Shown piece by piece: positions 38,111 through 45,777 of a stretch of DNA of 64,000 nucleotides. This stretch comes from TOLSYN sp963849065 (GTDB taxonomy: Bacteria; Acidobacteriota; Terriglobia; Terriglobales; Acidobacteriaceae): contig CAWKFM010000001.1 in the NCBI GenBank assembly GCA_963849065.1, forward strand, positions 248,001 to 312,000, read 5' to 3'. Under the pieces are notes generated by a model. That model did not search any database and had not been told where the DNA came from. It saw only the letters and a list, made by a program, of their open reading frames with translations. Each line of letters begins with the position of its first letter. The first letter of the stretch is position 1. The translations under genes and the position numbers were made by a program.

Positions 38111-39088
38111 ATGCGTCGCTTCCTCGCATTTCTTCTTCTGGCTGCGGCTCTCTTTCTCGCCTGGGTGCTGCTCGTTCCGCTTGCCCCGCCGCAAACGCAG
38201 GACCTGCTCTTTCCCACCGGTTCCTCGACCAAATCCATCGCCGCCAAATTGGAAAACGCGGGCGTGGTGCGCAGGCGGCTCGCCTTCGAACTCCTGCGCT
38301 ACCTGCAGCCGCACCGCCGCCTTCGGGCAGGAGAGTATCGCTTCGTCCACGCCGCCAACACGCTCCAGGTCTTCGACCGCATCGCGCGCGGCGACGCCGT
38401 CATCCGCACCGTCGTCGTCCCCGAAGGCTACAACATCTTCGAAATCGGCGCCGCCGTCGAAGGTGCGGGGCTCGGCAAAAAAGAAGACTTCGTGGCCGAA
38501 GCCACTCATGACACGGCACTGGTTCACTCCATCGACCCGCAGGCCCACTCGCTCGAAGGCTATCTCTTCCCCGACACCTACCAGTTCTCCCGCATCATGA
38601 GCATGCACGACATGGCCGCCATCATGGTCCATCGCTTCCAGAAGGAGTCGCAATCGCTCGGCCTCGGCCCGGACCCGCACCGCCTCGTCACCCTGGCCTC
38701 CATCGTCGAAAAGGAAACCGCCGACCCCGCCGAGCGCGCCGAGATCGCCAGCGTCTACGACAACCGCCTCGCCAAACACATGGATCTCGCCGCCGATCCC
38801 ACCGTCGTCTATGCCGCCATGCTTGACGGCACCTATCGCGGCGCCATCTACCAGAGCGATCTGCAATTGGACTCGCCCTACAACACCTACAAATTTGCCG
38901 GACTTCCGCCGGGCCCCATCGCCAATCCCGGCGCGGCCTCGCTGAAGGCCGCCATGCAGCCCGACCAAACCGATTACCTGTTCTTCGTCGCCGCCGGAGA
39001 CGGCAGCGGACGCCACCACTTCTCCACCACCTTCGAGCAGCATGAGCGCAACGTCGTCGCCTACCGCAAAGCGCAGCGGAGCCGCTGA
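38111..39088 (+). CDS. mltG: Endolytic transglycosylase MltG
   Basis: 325 residues. One N-terminal membrane anchor (FLAFLLLAAALFLAWVLLVP) is followed by a LysM-like subdomain and the YceG domain with YLFPDTYQF, the catalytic Glu in ASIVEKETADP, and YNTYKFAGLPPGPIANPG. It cuts nascent glycan strands and helps set their length. The 3' end overlaps the next gene by 47 nt. Confidence 0.95.
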   Translation: MRRFLAFLLLAAALFLAWVLLVPLAPPQTQDLLFPTGSSTKSIAAKLENAGVVRRRLAFELLRYLQPHRRLRAGEYRFVHAANTLQVFDRIARGDAVIRTVVVPEGYNIFEIGAAVEGAGLGKKEDFVAEATHDTALVHSIDPQAHSLEGYLFPDTYQFSRIMSMHDMAAIMVHRFQKESQSLGLGPDPHRLVTLASIVEKETADPAERAEIASVYDNRLAKHMDLAADPTVVYAAMLDGTYRGAIYQSDLQLDSPYNTYKFAGLPPGPIANPGAASLKAAMQPDQTDYLFFVAAGDGSGRHHFSTTFEQHERNVVAYRKAQRSR

Positions 39089-40088
39089 TGCAGCTTCCCC
39101 CCCGCTGCGCCGCAGAATCGAGCAGGAGCTCTCCGCCTTTGACCCCGCCCGCCTGCGCGCCGCCGCCGCGCGCCTCAGTGAGTTTTATCGCCAACCCAGC
39201 ATCGGCGGCGCCGCGGCTCTCTCCGATGACGTCGACCGCGCCGCCTATCTCGCCGTGCGCATGCCCGCAACCTTTGCCGCCGTCGTCGCCGCCCTAAGTT
39301 GGGCACACGAAGCTTGTGGCAACGAATATCCCGGCATCCATACCATGCTCGATCTCGGCAGCGGCCCCGGAACCGCGCTCTGGGCCGCCGCGCAAGTCTT
39401 TCCCAATCTCAACTCCGCCACCGCCATCGAGCGCGATCCCCATCTCATCGAACTCGCGCGCAAGCTGGCTACTCACGCCGACGACGCCATCCTGCGCAAC
39501 ACCCACTGGCTGCGCGGCGATCTCGCCGCCACGCTTCCCAAAGGCACCTGGGACCTGGTCGTCTGCTCCTACGCTCTCAACGAACTTGCCCAAGCCCAGC
39601 GCGCCGAACTCCTCCGCCAGGCCTGGGCGCGCGCTGCCAAACTTCTCATCGTGATCGAACCGGGAACCATGGCAGGCTTTGCCAACATCCTCGCCGCGCG
39701 CACCCTCCTGCTCGGCGCTGGTGCCACGCTGGCAGCGCCCTGTCCCAACGCGCTCGCCTGTCCCATGGCCACGGGCAATGACTGGTGTCACTTCGCCGCG
39801 CGCGTCGAGCGCACCGCAACTCACCGCCGCCTCAAGGAAGCAACCCTGGGCCACGAAGACGAAAAGTTTTCCTACGTGGCTTTTAGCCGCACCCCTGTTT
39901 CACGCACTCTGCTTGAGGACGGGTCGCAGAACCCGCCCTCGCGCATCGTGCGTCATCCCCGCATCTTCAGCGGCTACGCGCAGGTCACGCTCTGCCGCGA
40001 AGGCCAGCTCGCCTCCGCCACCGTCACCCGCTCGCAGAAAGAAGATTGGCGCCGCCTCAAGCGCCTGGGCTGGGGAGACCGCTGGTAA
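39042..40088 (+). CDS. Rsm22-type small-subunit ribosome methyltransferase-like protein
   Basis: 348 residues. SAM-binding motif MLDLGSGPGTALWAA, then LVVCSYALNEL and LIVIEPGT. A cysteine array CPNALACP...NDWC plus a C-terminal Cys in VTLCREG matches the four Fe-S ligands of the Rsm22/METTL17 family, which acts on the mitochondrial small subunit. Bacterial members are less studied. The ATG at 39042 lies inside mltG (47-nt overlap), so the true start could be later, but the first conserved segment begins soon after. Confidence 0.8.
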   Translation: MSATSSPTAKRSGAADAASPPLRRRIEQELSAFDPARLRAAAARLSEFYRQPSIGGAAALSDDVDRAAYLAVRMPATFAAVVAALSWAHEACGNEYPGIHTMLDLGSGPGTALWAAAQVFPNLNSATAIERDPHLIELARKLATHADDAILRNTHWLRGDLAATLPKGTWDLVVCSYALNELAQAQRAELLRQAWARAAKLLIVIEPGTMAGFANILAARTLLLGAGATLAAPCPNALACPMATGNDWCHFAARVERTATHRRLKEATLGHEDEKFSYVAFSRTPVSRTLLEDGSQNPPSRIVRHPRIFSGYAQVTLCREGQLASATVTRSQKEDWRRLKRLGWGDRW

Positions 40089-40117
40089 TTTCGGATGGAA
40101 TAGGGGGGTGCTTGAGG

Positions 40118-40153
40118 GTGCCCCATATCTGCCGTAGTTGGCAGATGTGGGGA
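40118..40153 (+). repeat. Family A palindromic repeat, copy 7 (consensus-like)
   Basis: GTGCCCCATATCTGCC and GGCAGATGTGGGG flank GTAGTT; followed by AAGTTGACTCTG. Located between two convergent genes. Confidence 0.9.
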
Positions 40154-40181
40154 AGTTGACTCTGCGGTTGTCCTTGGTTTC

Positions 40182-41000
40182 TTACTCCCCGTTGGCGCCG
40201 GGCTCGCTCTCGCGCTCGGGCAGAAAGCGGTAGCCAATGCCGCGCACCGTGATCAGATATTTCGGCGTGGCGGGCGAGTCTTCCAGATAGCGGCGTAGGC
40301 GCACGATGAAGTTGTCGATGGCCCGCGTGTCGGTGTCCTCGTGCAGTCCCCACACCTCTTCCAGAATCTGCTTGCGGCTCACGTTCTGGTTGCGATGCGC
40401 GATGAAGTAGCGCAGCAGCGACGCCTCCATCAGCGTCAGCTGAATCTTTCCCGCCGGCCCGCTCAGCTCCAGCGTATGAAAGTCCAGCGTGCGGCCATCA
40501 AAGCAGAAGAGCTCATGCGGGGCCGGTGCGGCCGGCAATCCTGAAGGCTGCGCTCCCTCCGCGCCGCCTGCCTGGTTCCCCGCCGGGCGCGGCTGCTGCC
40601 GCCGCTCCTCGGCCGATTGTTCGCGCTGCCATTGCGTGCGTCGCAACAGCCCGTGCACCCGCGCAATCAGGATGCTCAACTCGAATGGCTTGGGAAGATA
40701 ATCGTCGGCGCCCGAGGCGAAGCCCTTGAGCACGTCTTCGGGACGCGAGCGCGCCGTGAGCATGAGGATGGGAACGTAGTTGTGCGCCGCGCGCAGCTGG
40801 TCGGCGACTTCGAAGCCGTTGACACCCGGCAGCATCACGTCCAGCACCACGGCGTCATAGCGCTCGTTGCGCTCCATCAGCGCGTCCAGCGCTAGCTCGC
40901 CGCTCTCCACCGCGGAAACCTCGTGACCCTCGGCCTCAAGATTGAACAGCAGCCCCTGCGCCAGATGAAGCTCGTCTTCGACAATCAGAATTCGCGCCAT
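40182..41000 (-). CDS. OmpR-family response regulator (orphan)
   Basis: 272 residues from the ATG at 40998-41000. The receiver has Asp54 (VVLDVMLPG) and Lys in YLPKPFEL. The winged-helix DNA-binding domain (about 180-265) carries ILEEVWGLHEDTDTRAIDNFIVRLRRYL. A long linker of about 45 residues, rich in Gln, Arg, Ala, Gly and Pro, separates the two. No kinase gene is adjacent. The frame is open upstream but without family similarity. Confidence 0.9.
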   Translation of the reverse strand: MARILIVEDELHLAQGLLFNLEAEGHEVSAVESGELALDALMERNERYDAVVLDVMLPGVNGFEVADQLRAAHNYVPILMLTARSRPEDVLKGFASGADDYLPKPFELSILIARVHGLLRRTQWQREQSAEERRQQPRPAGNQAGGAEGAQPSGLPAAPAPHELFCFDGRTLDFHTLELSGPAGKIQLTLMEASLLRYFIAHRNQNVSRKQILEEVWGLHEDTDTRAIDNFIVRLRRYLEDSPATPKYLITVRGIGYRFLPERESEPGANGE

Positions 41001-41100
41001 CGCGCTTGATGGTAGCGCAAGCTCCCAAGCTCTGGCGAGCGGGAAACCGCGCCGACCATTGACTCCGTGGTTAATCGTCGGGAAACCTGGGATGGCAAAA

Positions 41101-41170
41101 TGGATAATCGTTGCGGAACTGGCGCAACCATTGGCGTATCCATCAACATCGCCCGCCAAACGATTATCCA
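41101..41170. repeat. Perfect 12-bp inverted repeat upstream of the OmpR regulator
   Basis: TGGATAATCGTT and its reverse complement are separated by 46 nt. It could be a paired operator (perhaps autoregulatory) or the arms of another palindromic repeat type. Confidence 0.55.
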
Positions 41171-41199
41171 GATGGCCAATCGTTGCCGCCGAGCGCCCG

Positions 41200-41309
41200 C
41201 GTCCGGAGCGGCCCGGCGTCAGCGACCGGAGGGCCATCGCTTGGCCCGTGTCCGACGCCGGACTGTTGCCGCGTACCCGGCTGCGAAGCTTCCTTTGGCG
41301 AACGAGGGA
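41200..41309 (+). repeat. Family B repeat, copy 2 (rearranged)
   Basis: Begins with GCGCCCGCGTCCGGAGCGGC, similar to the B 5' half. From 41263 it matches the 3' half and flank of the glmM copy (CTGTTGCCGCGTACCCGG, then GAAGC, TCCTTTGGC and GAGGGA). About 45 nt of different sequence separates the halves. Confidence 0.7.
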
Positions 41310-41324
41310 ATGGGCGAGGAACGC

Positions 41325-42749
41325 TTATGCCTTGGTCGCTTGTCCCTCGCGCGCCAGCGCTGCCATCTGCTGCGCGGCTTCTTTGCCGGTGCGCACGCAG
41401 TCGGGCACGCCGATGCCTTTGTAGAAGTTTCCTGCGATAGCCAGGTTCTGCATCTGCTTCAGCGTGGCGCCGATGCGCTCGATGCGCTCCAGGTGGCCGG
41501 GCGTGTACTGCGCCATGGCGCGATCCCAGCGATAGACCTTCACAAACCACGGCTCGGCCGTCAGACCGGTGATCTGCTTCAGCTCCTTGCGTACCAGCGC
41601 CGTGATCTCCTCGTCGCTCAGCTTCAGCACGCCCTGGTCTTTGGAGCCGCCAAGGAAGCAGCGCACCAGCGCCTTGTTGTCCGGCGCGCGGAAGGGGAAC
41701 TTGGTGTGCACAAACGTGGTGGCCAGCATGCGCGTGCCTTCGCTGCGCGGCACCAGAAAGCCGAAGCCCGGTGGGCACATCTTCAACTCGTCGCGCTGGT
41801 AGCCCAGCGTGACGGTGACAGAGGAACTGTACTGCACCCCGCCCAAATCGCCGGAGAGTTGCCGGTCGATCCCGGCCAGCATGGTGGAGGCGATGCGCGC
41901 GGGCGTGGCGAAGATGACGGCGTCGAAGCGTTCGGTGCCGCGATCGGTCGTCAGCTCCCAGCCTGCGCCGTTGCGCGTCAGCGTGCTCACCGCGCTTCCG
42001 GTGCGCAGGCTTTGGGGATCGAGCCGCGCCACGATGGCGTCGATCATCTGCTGCATGCCGCCCTTCAGCGAGCTGAACAGCGGCTTGGGCGTATAGCCTT
42101 TTGCCTTCTGCATCTCACCCAGCTTCTTGCGTCCGGCCAGCATGGCGCGGCACAGCGAACCGTGCTTCTCTTCCATCTCCACAAAGCGGGGCAGCACAGC
42201 GCGCACGCTCAGCGACGCGGCATCGCCGCCGTAGACGCCGGAGAGCAGGGGATCGGCGAGGCGGTCCACCACCTCGGAGCCGAAGTGGCGCTCCACCATC
42301 TGCGCCACCGTCTCGTCCTTATGCACCGGTTGCGGGGGATGCAGCAGCTCGCCCAACATCTTGAATTTTGTGCCCCAGGAGAACAGCGGAGTCAGCGCCG
42401 TAGGCAACAGCTTGGTAGGCACCATGAACATCAGCCCGTCGGGCATGGGAATCAGGCGGCCCTTGACCACGATGTAGGTGATGCGCTGCGCGTCGTTGGA
42501 GCCGATAAGATCGCCGGCGATGCCCAGCTCGGCGCAGAGCTGGGCGGCCCAGGGCTTTTCGGTGAGGAACGAATCGGGACCGCCTTCGACCACGCAGTCG
42601 CCGATGCGGTCGCTGAACATCACGCCGCCCAGCCGGTTGCTGGATTCGAACAAGGTGTACTCGAGGGGCGCGCCCTTGGCCCGCTCCTGCTGCAGATAGT
42701 AAGCCGCGCTCAAGCCAGAAATTCCGCCGCCAATGATTGCAATACGCAC
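41325..42749 (-). CDS. hemY: Protoporphyrinogen/coproporphyrinogen oxidase HemY type
   Basis: 474 residues, FAD enzyme. IAIIGGGISGLSAAYYL forms the dinucleotide-binding motif at 3-19, LFESSNRLGGVMFSD binds FAD, and the C-terminal FAD segment is NLAIAGNFYKGIGVPDCVRTG. It oxidises protoporphyrinogen IX (or coproporphyrinogen III in the coproporphyrin route); the sequence alone does not separate the two. It is last in the leftward order hemE-hemH-hypothetical-hemY, so one heme operon is likely. Confidence 0.93.
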   Translation of the reverse strand: MRIAIIGGGISGLSAAYYLQQERAKGAPLEYTLFESSNRLGGVMFSDRIGDCVVEGGPDSFLTEKPWAAQLCAELGIAGDLIGSNDAQRITYIVVKGRLIPMPDGLMFMVPTKLLPTALTPLFSWGTKFKMLGELLHPPQPVHKDETVAQMVERHFGSEVVDRLADPLLSGVYGGDAASLSVRAVLPRFVEMEEKHGSLCRAMLAGRKKLGEMQKAKGYTPKPLFSSLKGGMQQMIDAIVARLDPQSLRTGSAVSTLTRNGAGWELTTDRGTERFDAVIFATPARIASTMLAGIDRQLSGDLGGVQYSSSVTVTLGYQRDELKMCPPGFGFLVPRSEGTRMLATTFVHTKFPFRAPDNKALVRCFLGGSKDQGVLKLSDEEITALVRKELKQITGLTAEPWFVKVYRWDRAMAQYTPGHLERIERIGATLKQMQNLAIAGNFYKGIGVPDCVRTGKEAAQQMAALAREGQATKA

Positions 42750-42796
42750 GTAGATAACTCCTACAAATCGGATGCCATGCTTCTTATAAATTCGAA

Positions 42797-43135
42797 TCAG
42801 TTTTTGGGTATCGTTGAAAGTTTCCGCCTAGTGAGGTTGATCCATCCATAGAGCTCTCGAATGTAATCACTCACGAAGTACCACCATCCGGTTCCCAGCA
42901 GGAACAGTGCATGATGAGGATTCAATGCCCACCCAAATATGACAACTGATAACCATGAAATGGGAAAGTCTATGAAAAACAACCGATCCCAGATTGCTTC
43001 GCTGCCGAATGCGTAGGCCAAAGCGCAAACGCACACGTGCAAGAATGGCAGCAAATGAAAAAGAGGCGAACTTCTTTTCCATGTTGCCGCGGCTATATCC
43101 TCCGTGCTCTGTTCACGCCATAACCACTCAAGCAT
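42797..43135 (-). CDS. Membrane protein, hypothetical, within the heme cluster
   Basis: 112 residues from the ATG at 43133-43135. Hydrophobic helices: LLPFLHVCVCALAYAF, WLSVVIFGWAL and ALFLLGTGWWYFV, ending in a basic tail. It lies between hemH and hemY on the same strand with a 40-nt gap after hemH. I do not recognise the family; the context suggests co-transcription with the heme genes but not a function. Confidence 0.5.
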   Translation of the reverse strand: MLEWLWREQSTEDIAAATWKRSSPLFHLLPFLHVCVCALAYAFGSEAIWDRLFFIDFPISWLSVVIFGWALNPHHALFLLGTGWWYFVSDYIRELYGWINLTRRKLSTIPKN

Positions 43136-43175
43136 TCTGGCCCCCAAACGGTAGCCGCGTATACTTCGGCGCGGC

Positions 43176-44096
43176 CTACGAGCCTGGCGGTGCCGAAGCT
43201 GCCAGCCGCTTGCGCGCCAGCTGCGCCACGGCCTGGGCAAACAATGCGGAGTCATTCAGCGACTCGGCCCGCGAGAGCGTGATTCCTTTGGAGGCGGCTA
43301 AATTCTTGAAGGCGATATCGACGTCGTAGAGCACCTCGACGTGGTCGCAGACAAAACCGATGGGCTGCATGAACAGATGCTTGTGTCCTGCTTGGGCCAG
43401 CTCTTCGATCACCGACTCCACCGTGGGACCGAGCCACGCTCCACCACTCGCGCCCTGGCTTTGGAAGGCGAAGCGCCAGTTTCCGTCGATATCCGGAACG
43501 CTGGCGGCTACCAGTTCGGCGGTCTCGCGCGTCTGGCGCTCGTAGTCGTCGCCATCTTCAATGGTGCGCGTGGGCACGCTGTGCGCGGTGAACAGCACCG
43601 GCACCGGAGCGTTGGCCTCCAGACAGGCGCGCGACCATCCGTCGCGCAGCTTTTCCGAGAAGGCGCGAATCAGCAGCGGCTCGGCGTGCCATTCGTTGAC
43701 GAAGTCCACCGTAAACGGAGCCTTGCCGGTCTCGCCTACCACCGCGCGCCGGTAGAGGCCGACGCTGGTGCGCGAGTTGTGCGGAGCGAGGCAGATGGCA
43801 ACCGCGTGGGTCACCCCGTCGGCGCTCATCTGCCGCACGATGTCATGAATGTAGGGCTTCCAGTTGCGCATGCCGACGTAGGCGGGCACGCCCAGCTCGC
43901 GCGAGATGCGCGCGGCCTGCTGCATGGTGATCTCGGTGAGCGGCGAGTGGCCGATGAGCGAGTAGCGGTGCTGGATCTCCTGCACCACTTCCGGGGGAAG
44001 CGGCCGTCCGCTGGTCACGTTGGCCAGGTACGCCGGAATCTCCTCGACGCGCTCCGGAGTTCCGTGGGCAAGCAGCAGGACGGCGGGCTTCGACAT
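43176..44096 (-). CDS. hemH: Ferrochelatase
   Basis: 306 residues from the ATG at 44094-44096, two nucleotides after the hemE stop. LLLAHGTPE opens the protein; the catalytic His is in LFTAHSVP; the conserved Glu lies in GFVCDHVEVLYDVD; LGPTVES precedes it. Inserts iron into protoporphyrin IX or coproporphyrin III. It is on the short side for the family but complete. Confidence 0.93.
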   Translation of the reverse strand: MSKPAVLLLAHGTPERVEEIPAYLANVTSGRPLPPEVVQEIQHRYSLIGHSPLTEITMQQAARISRELGVPAYVGMRNWKPYIHDIVRQMSADGVTHAVAICLAPHNSRTSVGLYRRAVVGETGKAPFTVDFVNEWHAEPLLIRAFSEKLRDGWSRACLEANAPVPVLFTAHSVPTRTIEDGDDYERQTRETAELVAASVPDIDGNWRFAFQSQGASGGAWLGPTVESVIEELAQAGHKHLFMQPIGFVCDHVEVLYDVDIAFKNLAASKGITLSRAESLNDSALFAQAVAQLARKRLAASAPPGS

Positions 44097-44098
44097 GG

Positions 44099-45160
44099 TT
44101 ATCGGGTTCCGGCGGCGGTGGTGCGAAGCTTTGCCGAATACTCCTGCACGAACTTGCACAGGTTCTTCACATTGTCCACCGGGGTCAGCGGCAGAATCCC
44201 GTGACCGAGGTTGAAGATGTGTCCGGGGCGGCTTCCTGCCTGATCCAGAATGTCCTTGGAGCGCTGCTTCACCAGCTCCCAGTCGGCAAAGAGCGTGACC
44301 GGATCGAGATTGCCCTGCACCGCGGGGCGGTGGTTCAGCAGCTTCCATCCTTCGGCAAAGGGAACGCGCCAGTCCAGGCCAATCACATCGGCCTCGGTCT
44401 CATTCATCGACGGCAGCAGCGTGGTGCTGTCGGTGCCGAAGTAAATGATCGGCACGCCGGTCTTTTTCAGCATGGAGATCAGCTCTTTGGTGCGCGGCAG
44501 AGCATACTGGCGATAGTCCTCCACGCTCAGGCAGCCTACCCAGCTGTCGAACACCTGAATGACGTCGGCGCCAGCCTTGACCTGATCGGCAATGTAGGCG
44601 GCCAGCACAATGTTCAGCTTGCGCAGCAGCTCGTCCCACACCTGCGGCTGGCGGTACATCATCTTTTTCACTTCGACGTAGTTGCGCGAACCGCCGCCCT
44701 CGATCATGTAGCTGGCGAGGGTAAAGGGAGCGCCGCAGAAGCCGATCACCGGCAGCTTGTCGCCCCAGTGCTTGACGCACAGGGCAATCGCCTCGGAGAC
44801 ATACTGCAGCTCCGGCGCGCCGTTGGTGGTCAGAGCCTTGACGTCGTCGGCGGTGCGCAGGGGCCTTTCGATCACCGGACCTTCGTTGGGCGAGAAGTGG
44901 AAGGGCAGGCCCATCACCTCCAGCGGCAGCAGCAGGTCGGCGAAGATGATGGCGGTATCTACCTGCAGAATCTCGGCTGCTTCAATGGTTACCTGGGCAG
45001 CAATCTGAGGCTTCTTGCAGATTTCGACGAGTGAGTGGTGCTTGCGGACTTCGCGGTACTCGGACATGTAGCGGCCAGCCTGGCGCATGAACCAAACAGG
45101 TGTCGAGTCGGTGGGAAGCCCCTTACAGGCGCGGACGAAGATCGAGTTGGGAGCGGACAT
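44099..45160 (-). CDS. hemE: Uroporphyrinogen decarboxylase
   Basis: 353 residues from the ATG at 45158-45160; a TTG at 45169 would add three residues. The N-terminal signature PVWFMRQAGRYMSEYR, the acidic FADLLLPLEVMG, GFCGAPFTLASYMIEG and the C-terminal FNLGHGILPLTPVDNV are typical. Decarboxylates uroporphyrinogen III to coproporphyrinogen III. It is the first gene of the leftward heme cluster. Confidence 0.97.
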   Translation of the reverse strand: MSAPNSIFVRACKGLPTDSTPVWFMRQAGRYMSEYREVRKHHSLVEICKKPQIAAQVTIEAAEILQVDTAIIFADLLLPLEVMGLPFHFSPNEGPVIERPLRTADDVKALTTNGAPELQYVSEAIALCVKHWGDKLPVIGFCGAPFTLASYMIEGGGSRNYVEVKKMMYRQPQVWDELLRKLNIVLAAYIADQVKAGADVIQVFDSWVGCLSVEDYRQYALPRTKELISMLKKTGVPIIYFGTDSTTLLPSMNETEADVIGLDWRVPFAEGWKLLNHRPAVQGNLDPVTLFADWELVKQRSKDILDQAGSRPGHIFNLGHGILPLTPVDNVKNLCKFVQEYSAKLRTTAAGTR

Positions 45161-45287
45161 AAAGGTCAAATGTTATCAGAGCGCGGGAAATTCCGCTCGT
45201 GATTCGAGTCACAGGCGAGGTGCAGCGGTCCGCCGCGCTGTCGTGTCGTGATTCGGCTGGCGCTATACTTGTATAGCGGAGGTTCCC

Positions 45288-45506
45288 ATGCTCGCAATCC
45301 GGCTCCCCGAAGCCATCGAAGAGCGTCTTGAACAATTGGCAAAACGCACAGGACGCACCAAAACCTACTATGCCCGCGAAGCCATTCTGGCTCATATCGA
45401 AGAGCTCGAAGACATCTACCTTGCCGAAACCAGGCTGGAGGAAATCCGCTCCGGACGAAGCAAAGCCATTCCGCTGGAAACCGTAATGAAGAACCGTGGC
45501 TTATAA
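45288..45506 (+). CDS. RHH-type antitoxin (RelB-like)
   Basis: 72 residues. AIRLPEAIEERLEQLAKRTGRTKTYYAREAILAHIEELED is a ribbon-helix-helix DNA-binding domain, followed by a short charged tail that would bind the toxin. GGAGG at 45279-45283 precedes the ATG. It appears intact, while the RelE-like toxin gene that overlaps its 3' end is broken. Confidence 0.85.
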   Translation: MLAIRLPEAIEERLEQLAKRTGRTKTYYAREAILAHIEELEDIYLAETRLEEIRSGRSKAIPLETVMKNRGL

Positions 45507-45770
45507 GGTTGAGCTGTCGCGGGCCGCAGCCCGCGAGATCGACAAACTCGACCCTCCGGCGGCACGCCGCATTTTGAAGTTTCTCCACGACCGCGTTGCC
45601 AAGCTGGACGACCCACGCAGTACCGGCGAGGCGCTGCAAGGCTCCAAGCTCGGGGAGTTCTGAAAGTACCGCGTCGGCGACTTCCAGAACTCATCTGCTC
45701 CATCGAGGACGACCGTCTCGTCGTCCTCGTGTTGCGTGTAGGGAACCGGCGCGAGGTCTATCGCAAGTAA
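45496..45770 (+). pseudogene. Degraded RelE-family toxin
   Basis: Starts at the GTG at 45496, overlapping the antitoxin stop. MAYKVELSRAAAREIDKLDP and ALQGSKLGEF are RelE-like. At 45661-45663 a TGA replaces the Trp codon expected in the family's GEFWRYRVGDYR segment. About 30 nt later a base is missing: after VGDF the RelE-like sequence LICSIEDDRLVVLVLRVGNR resumes in another frame and ends at the TAA at 45768-45770. Both lesions make an active toxin unlikely. Confidence 0.85.
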
Positions 45771-45777
45771 GCAACGT

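Larger units (their letters stand above)
41001..41324. other. Repeat-rich intergenic region
   Basis: This 324-nt gap lies upstream of the OmpR regulator and downstream of hemY. It holds a perfect 12-bp inverted repeat, TGGATAATCGTT (41101-41112) and AACGATTATCCA (41159-41170), a further AATCGTTGC direct copy at 41178, and, from about 41200, GC-rich family B repeat material. No gene is seen. Confidence 0.6.

Noticed and set aside
41067..42851. 594-codon plus-strand open frame opposite hemY
   Set aside because: Antisense shadow of hemY with low-complexity translation and no ribosome binding site.
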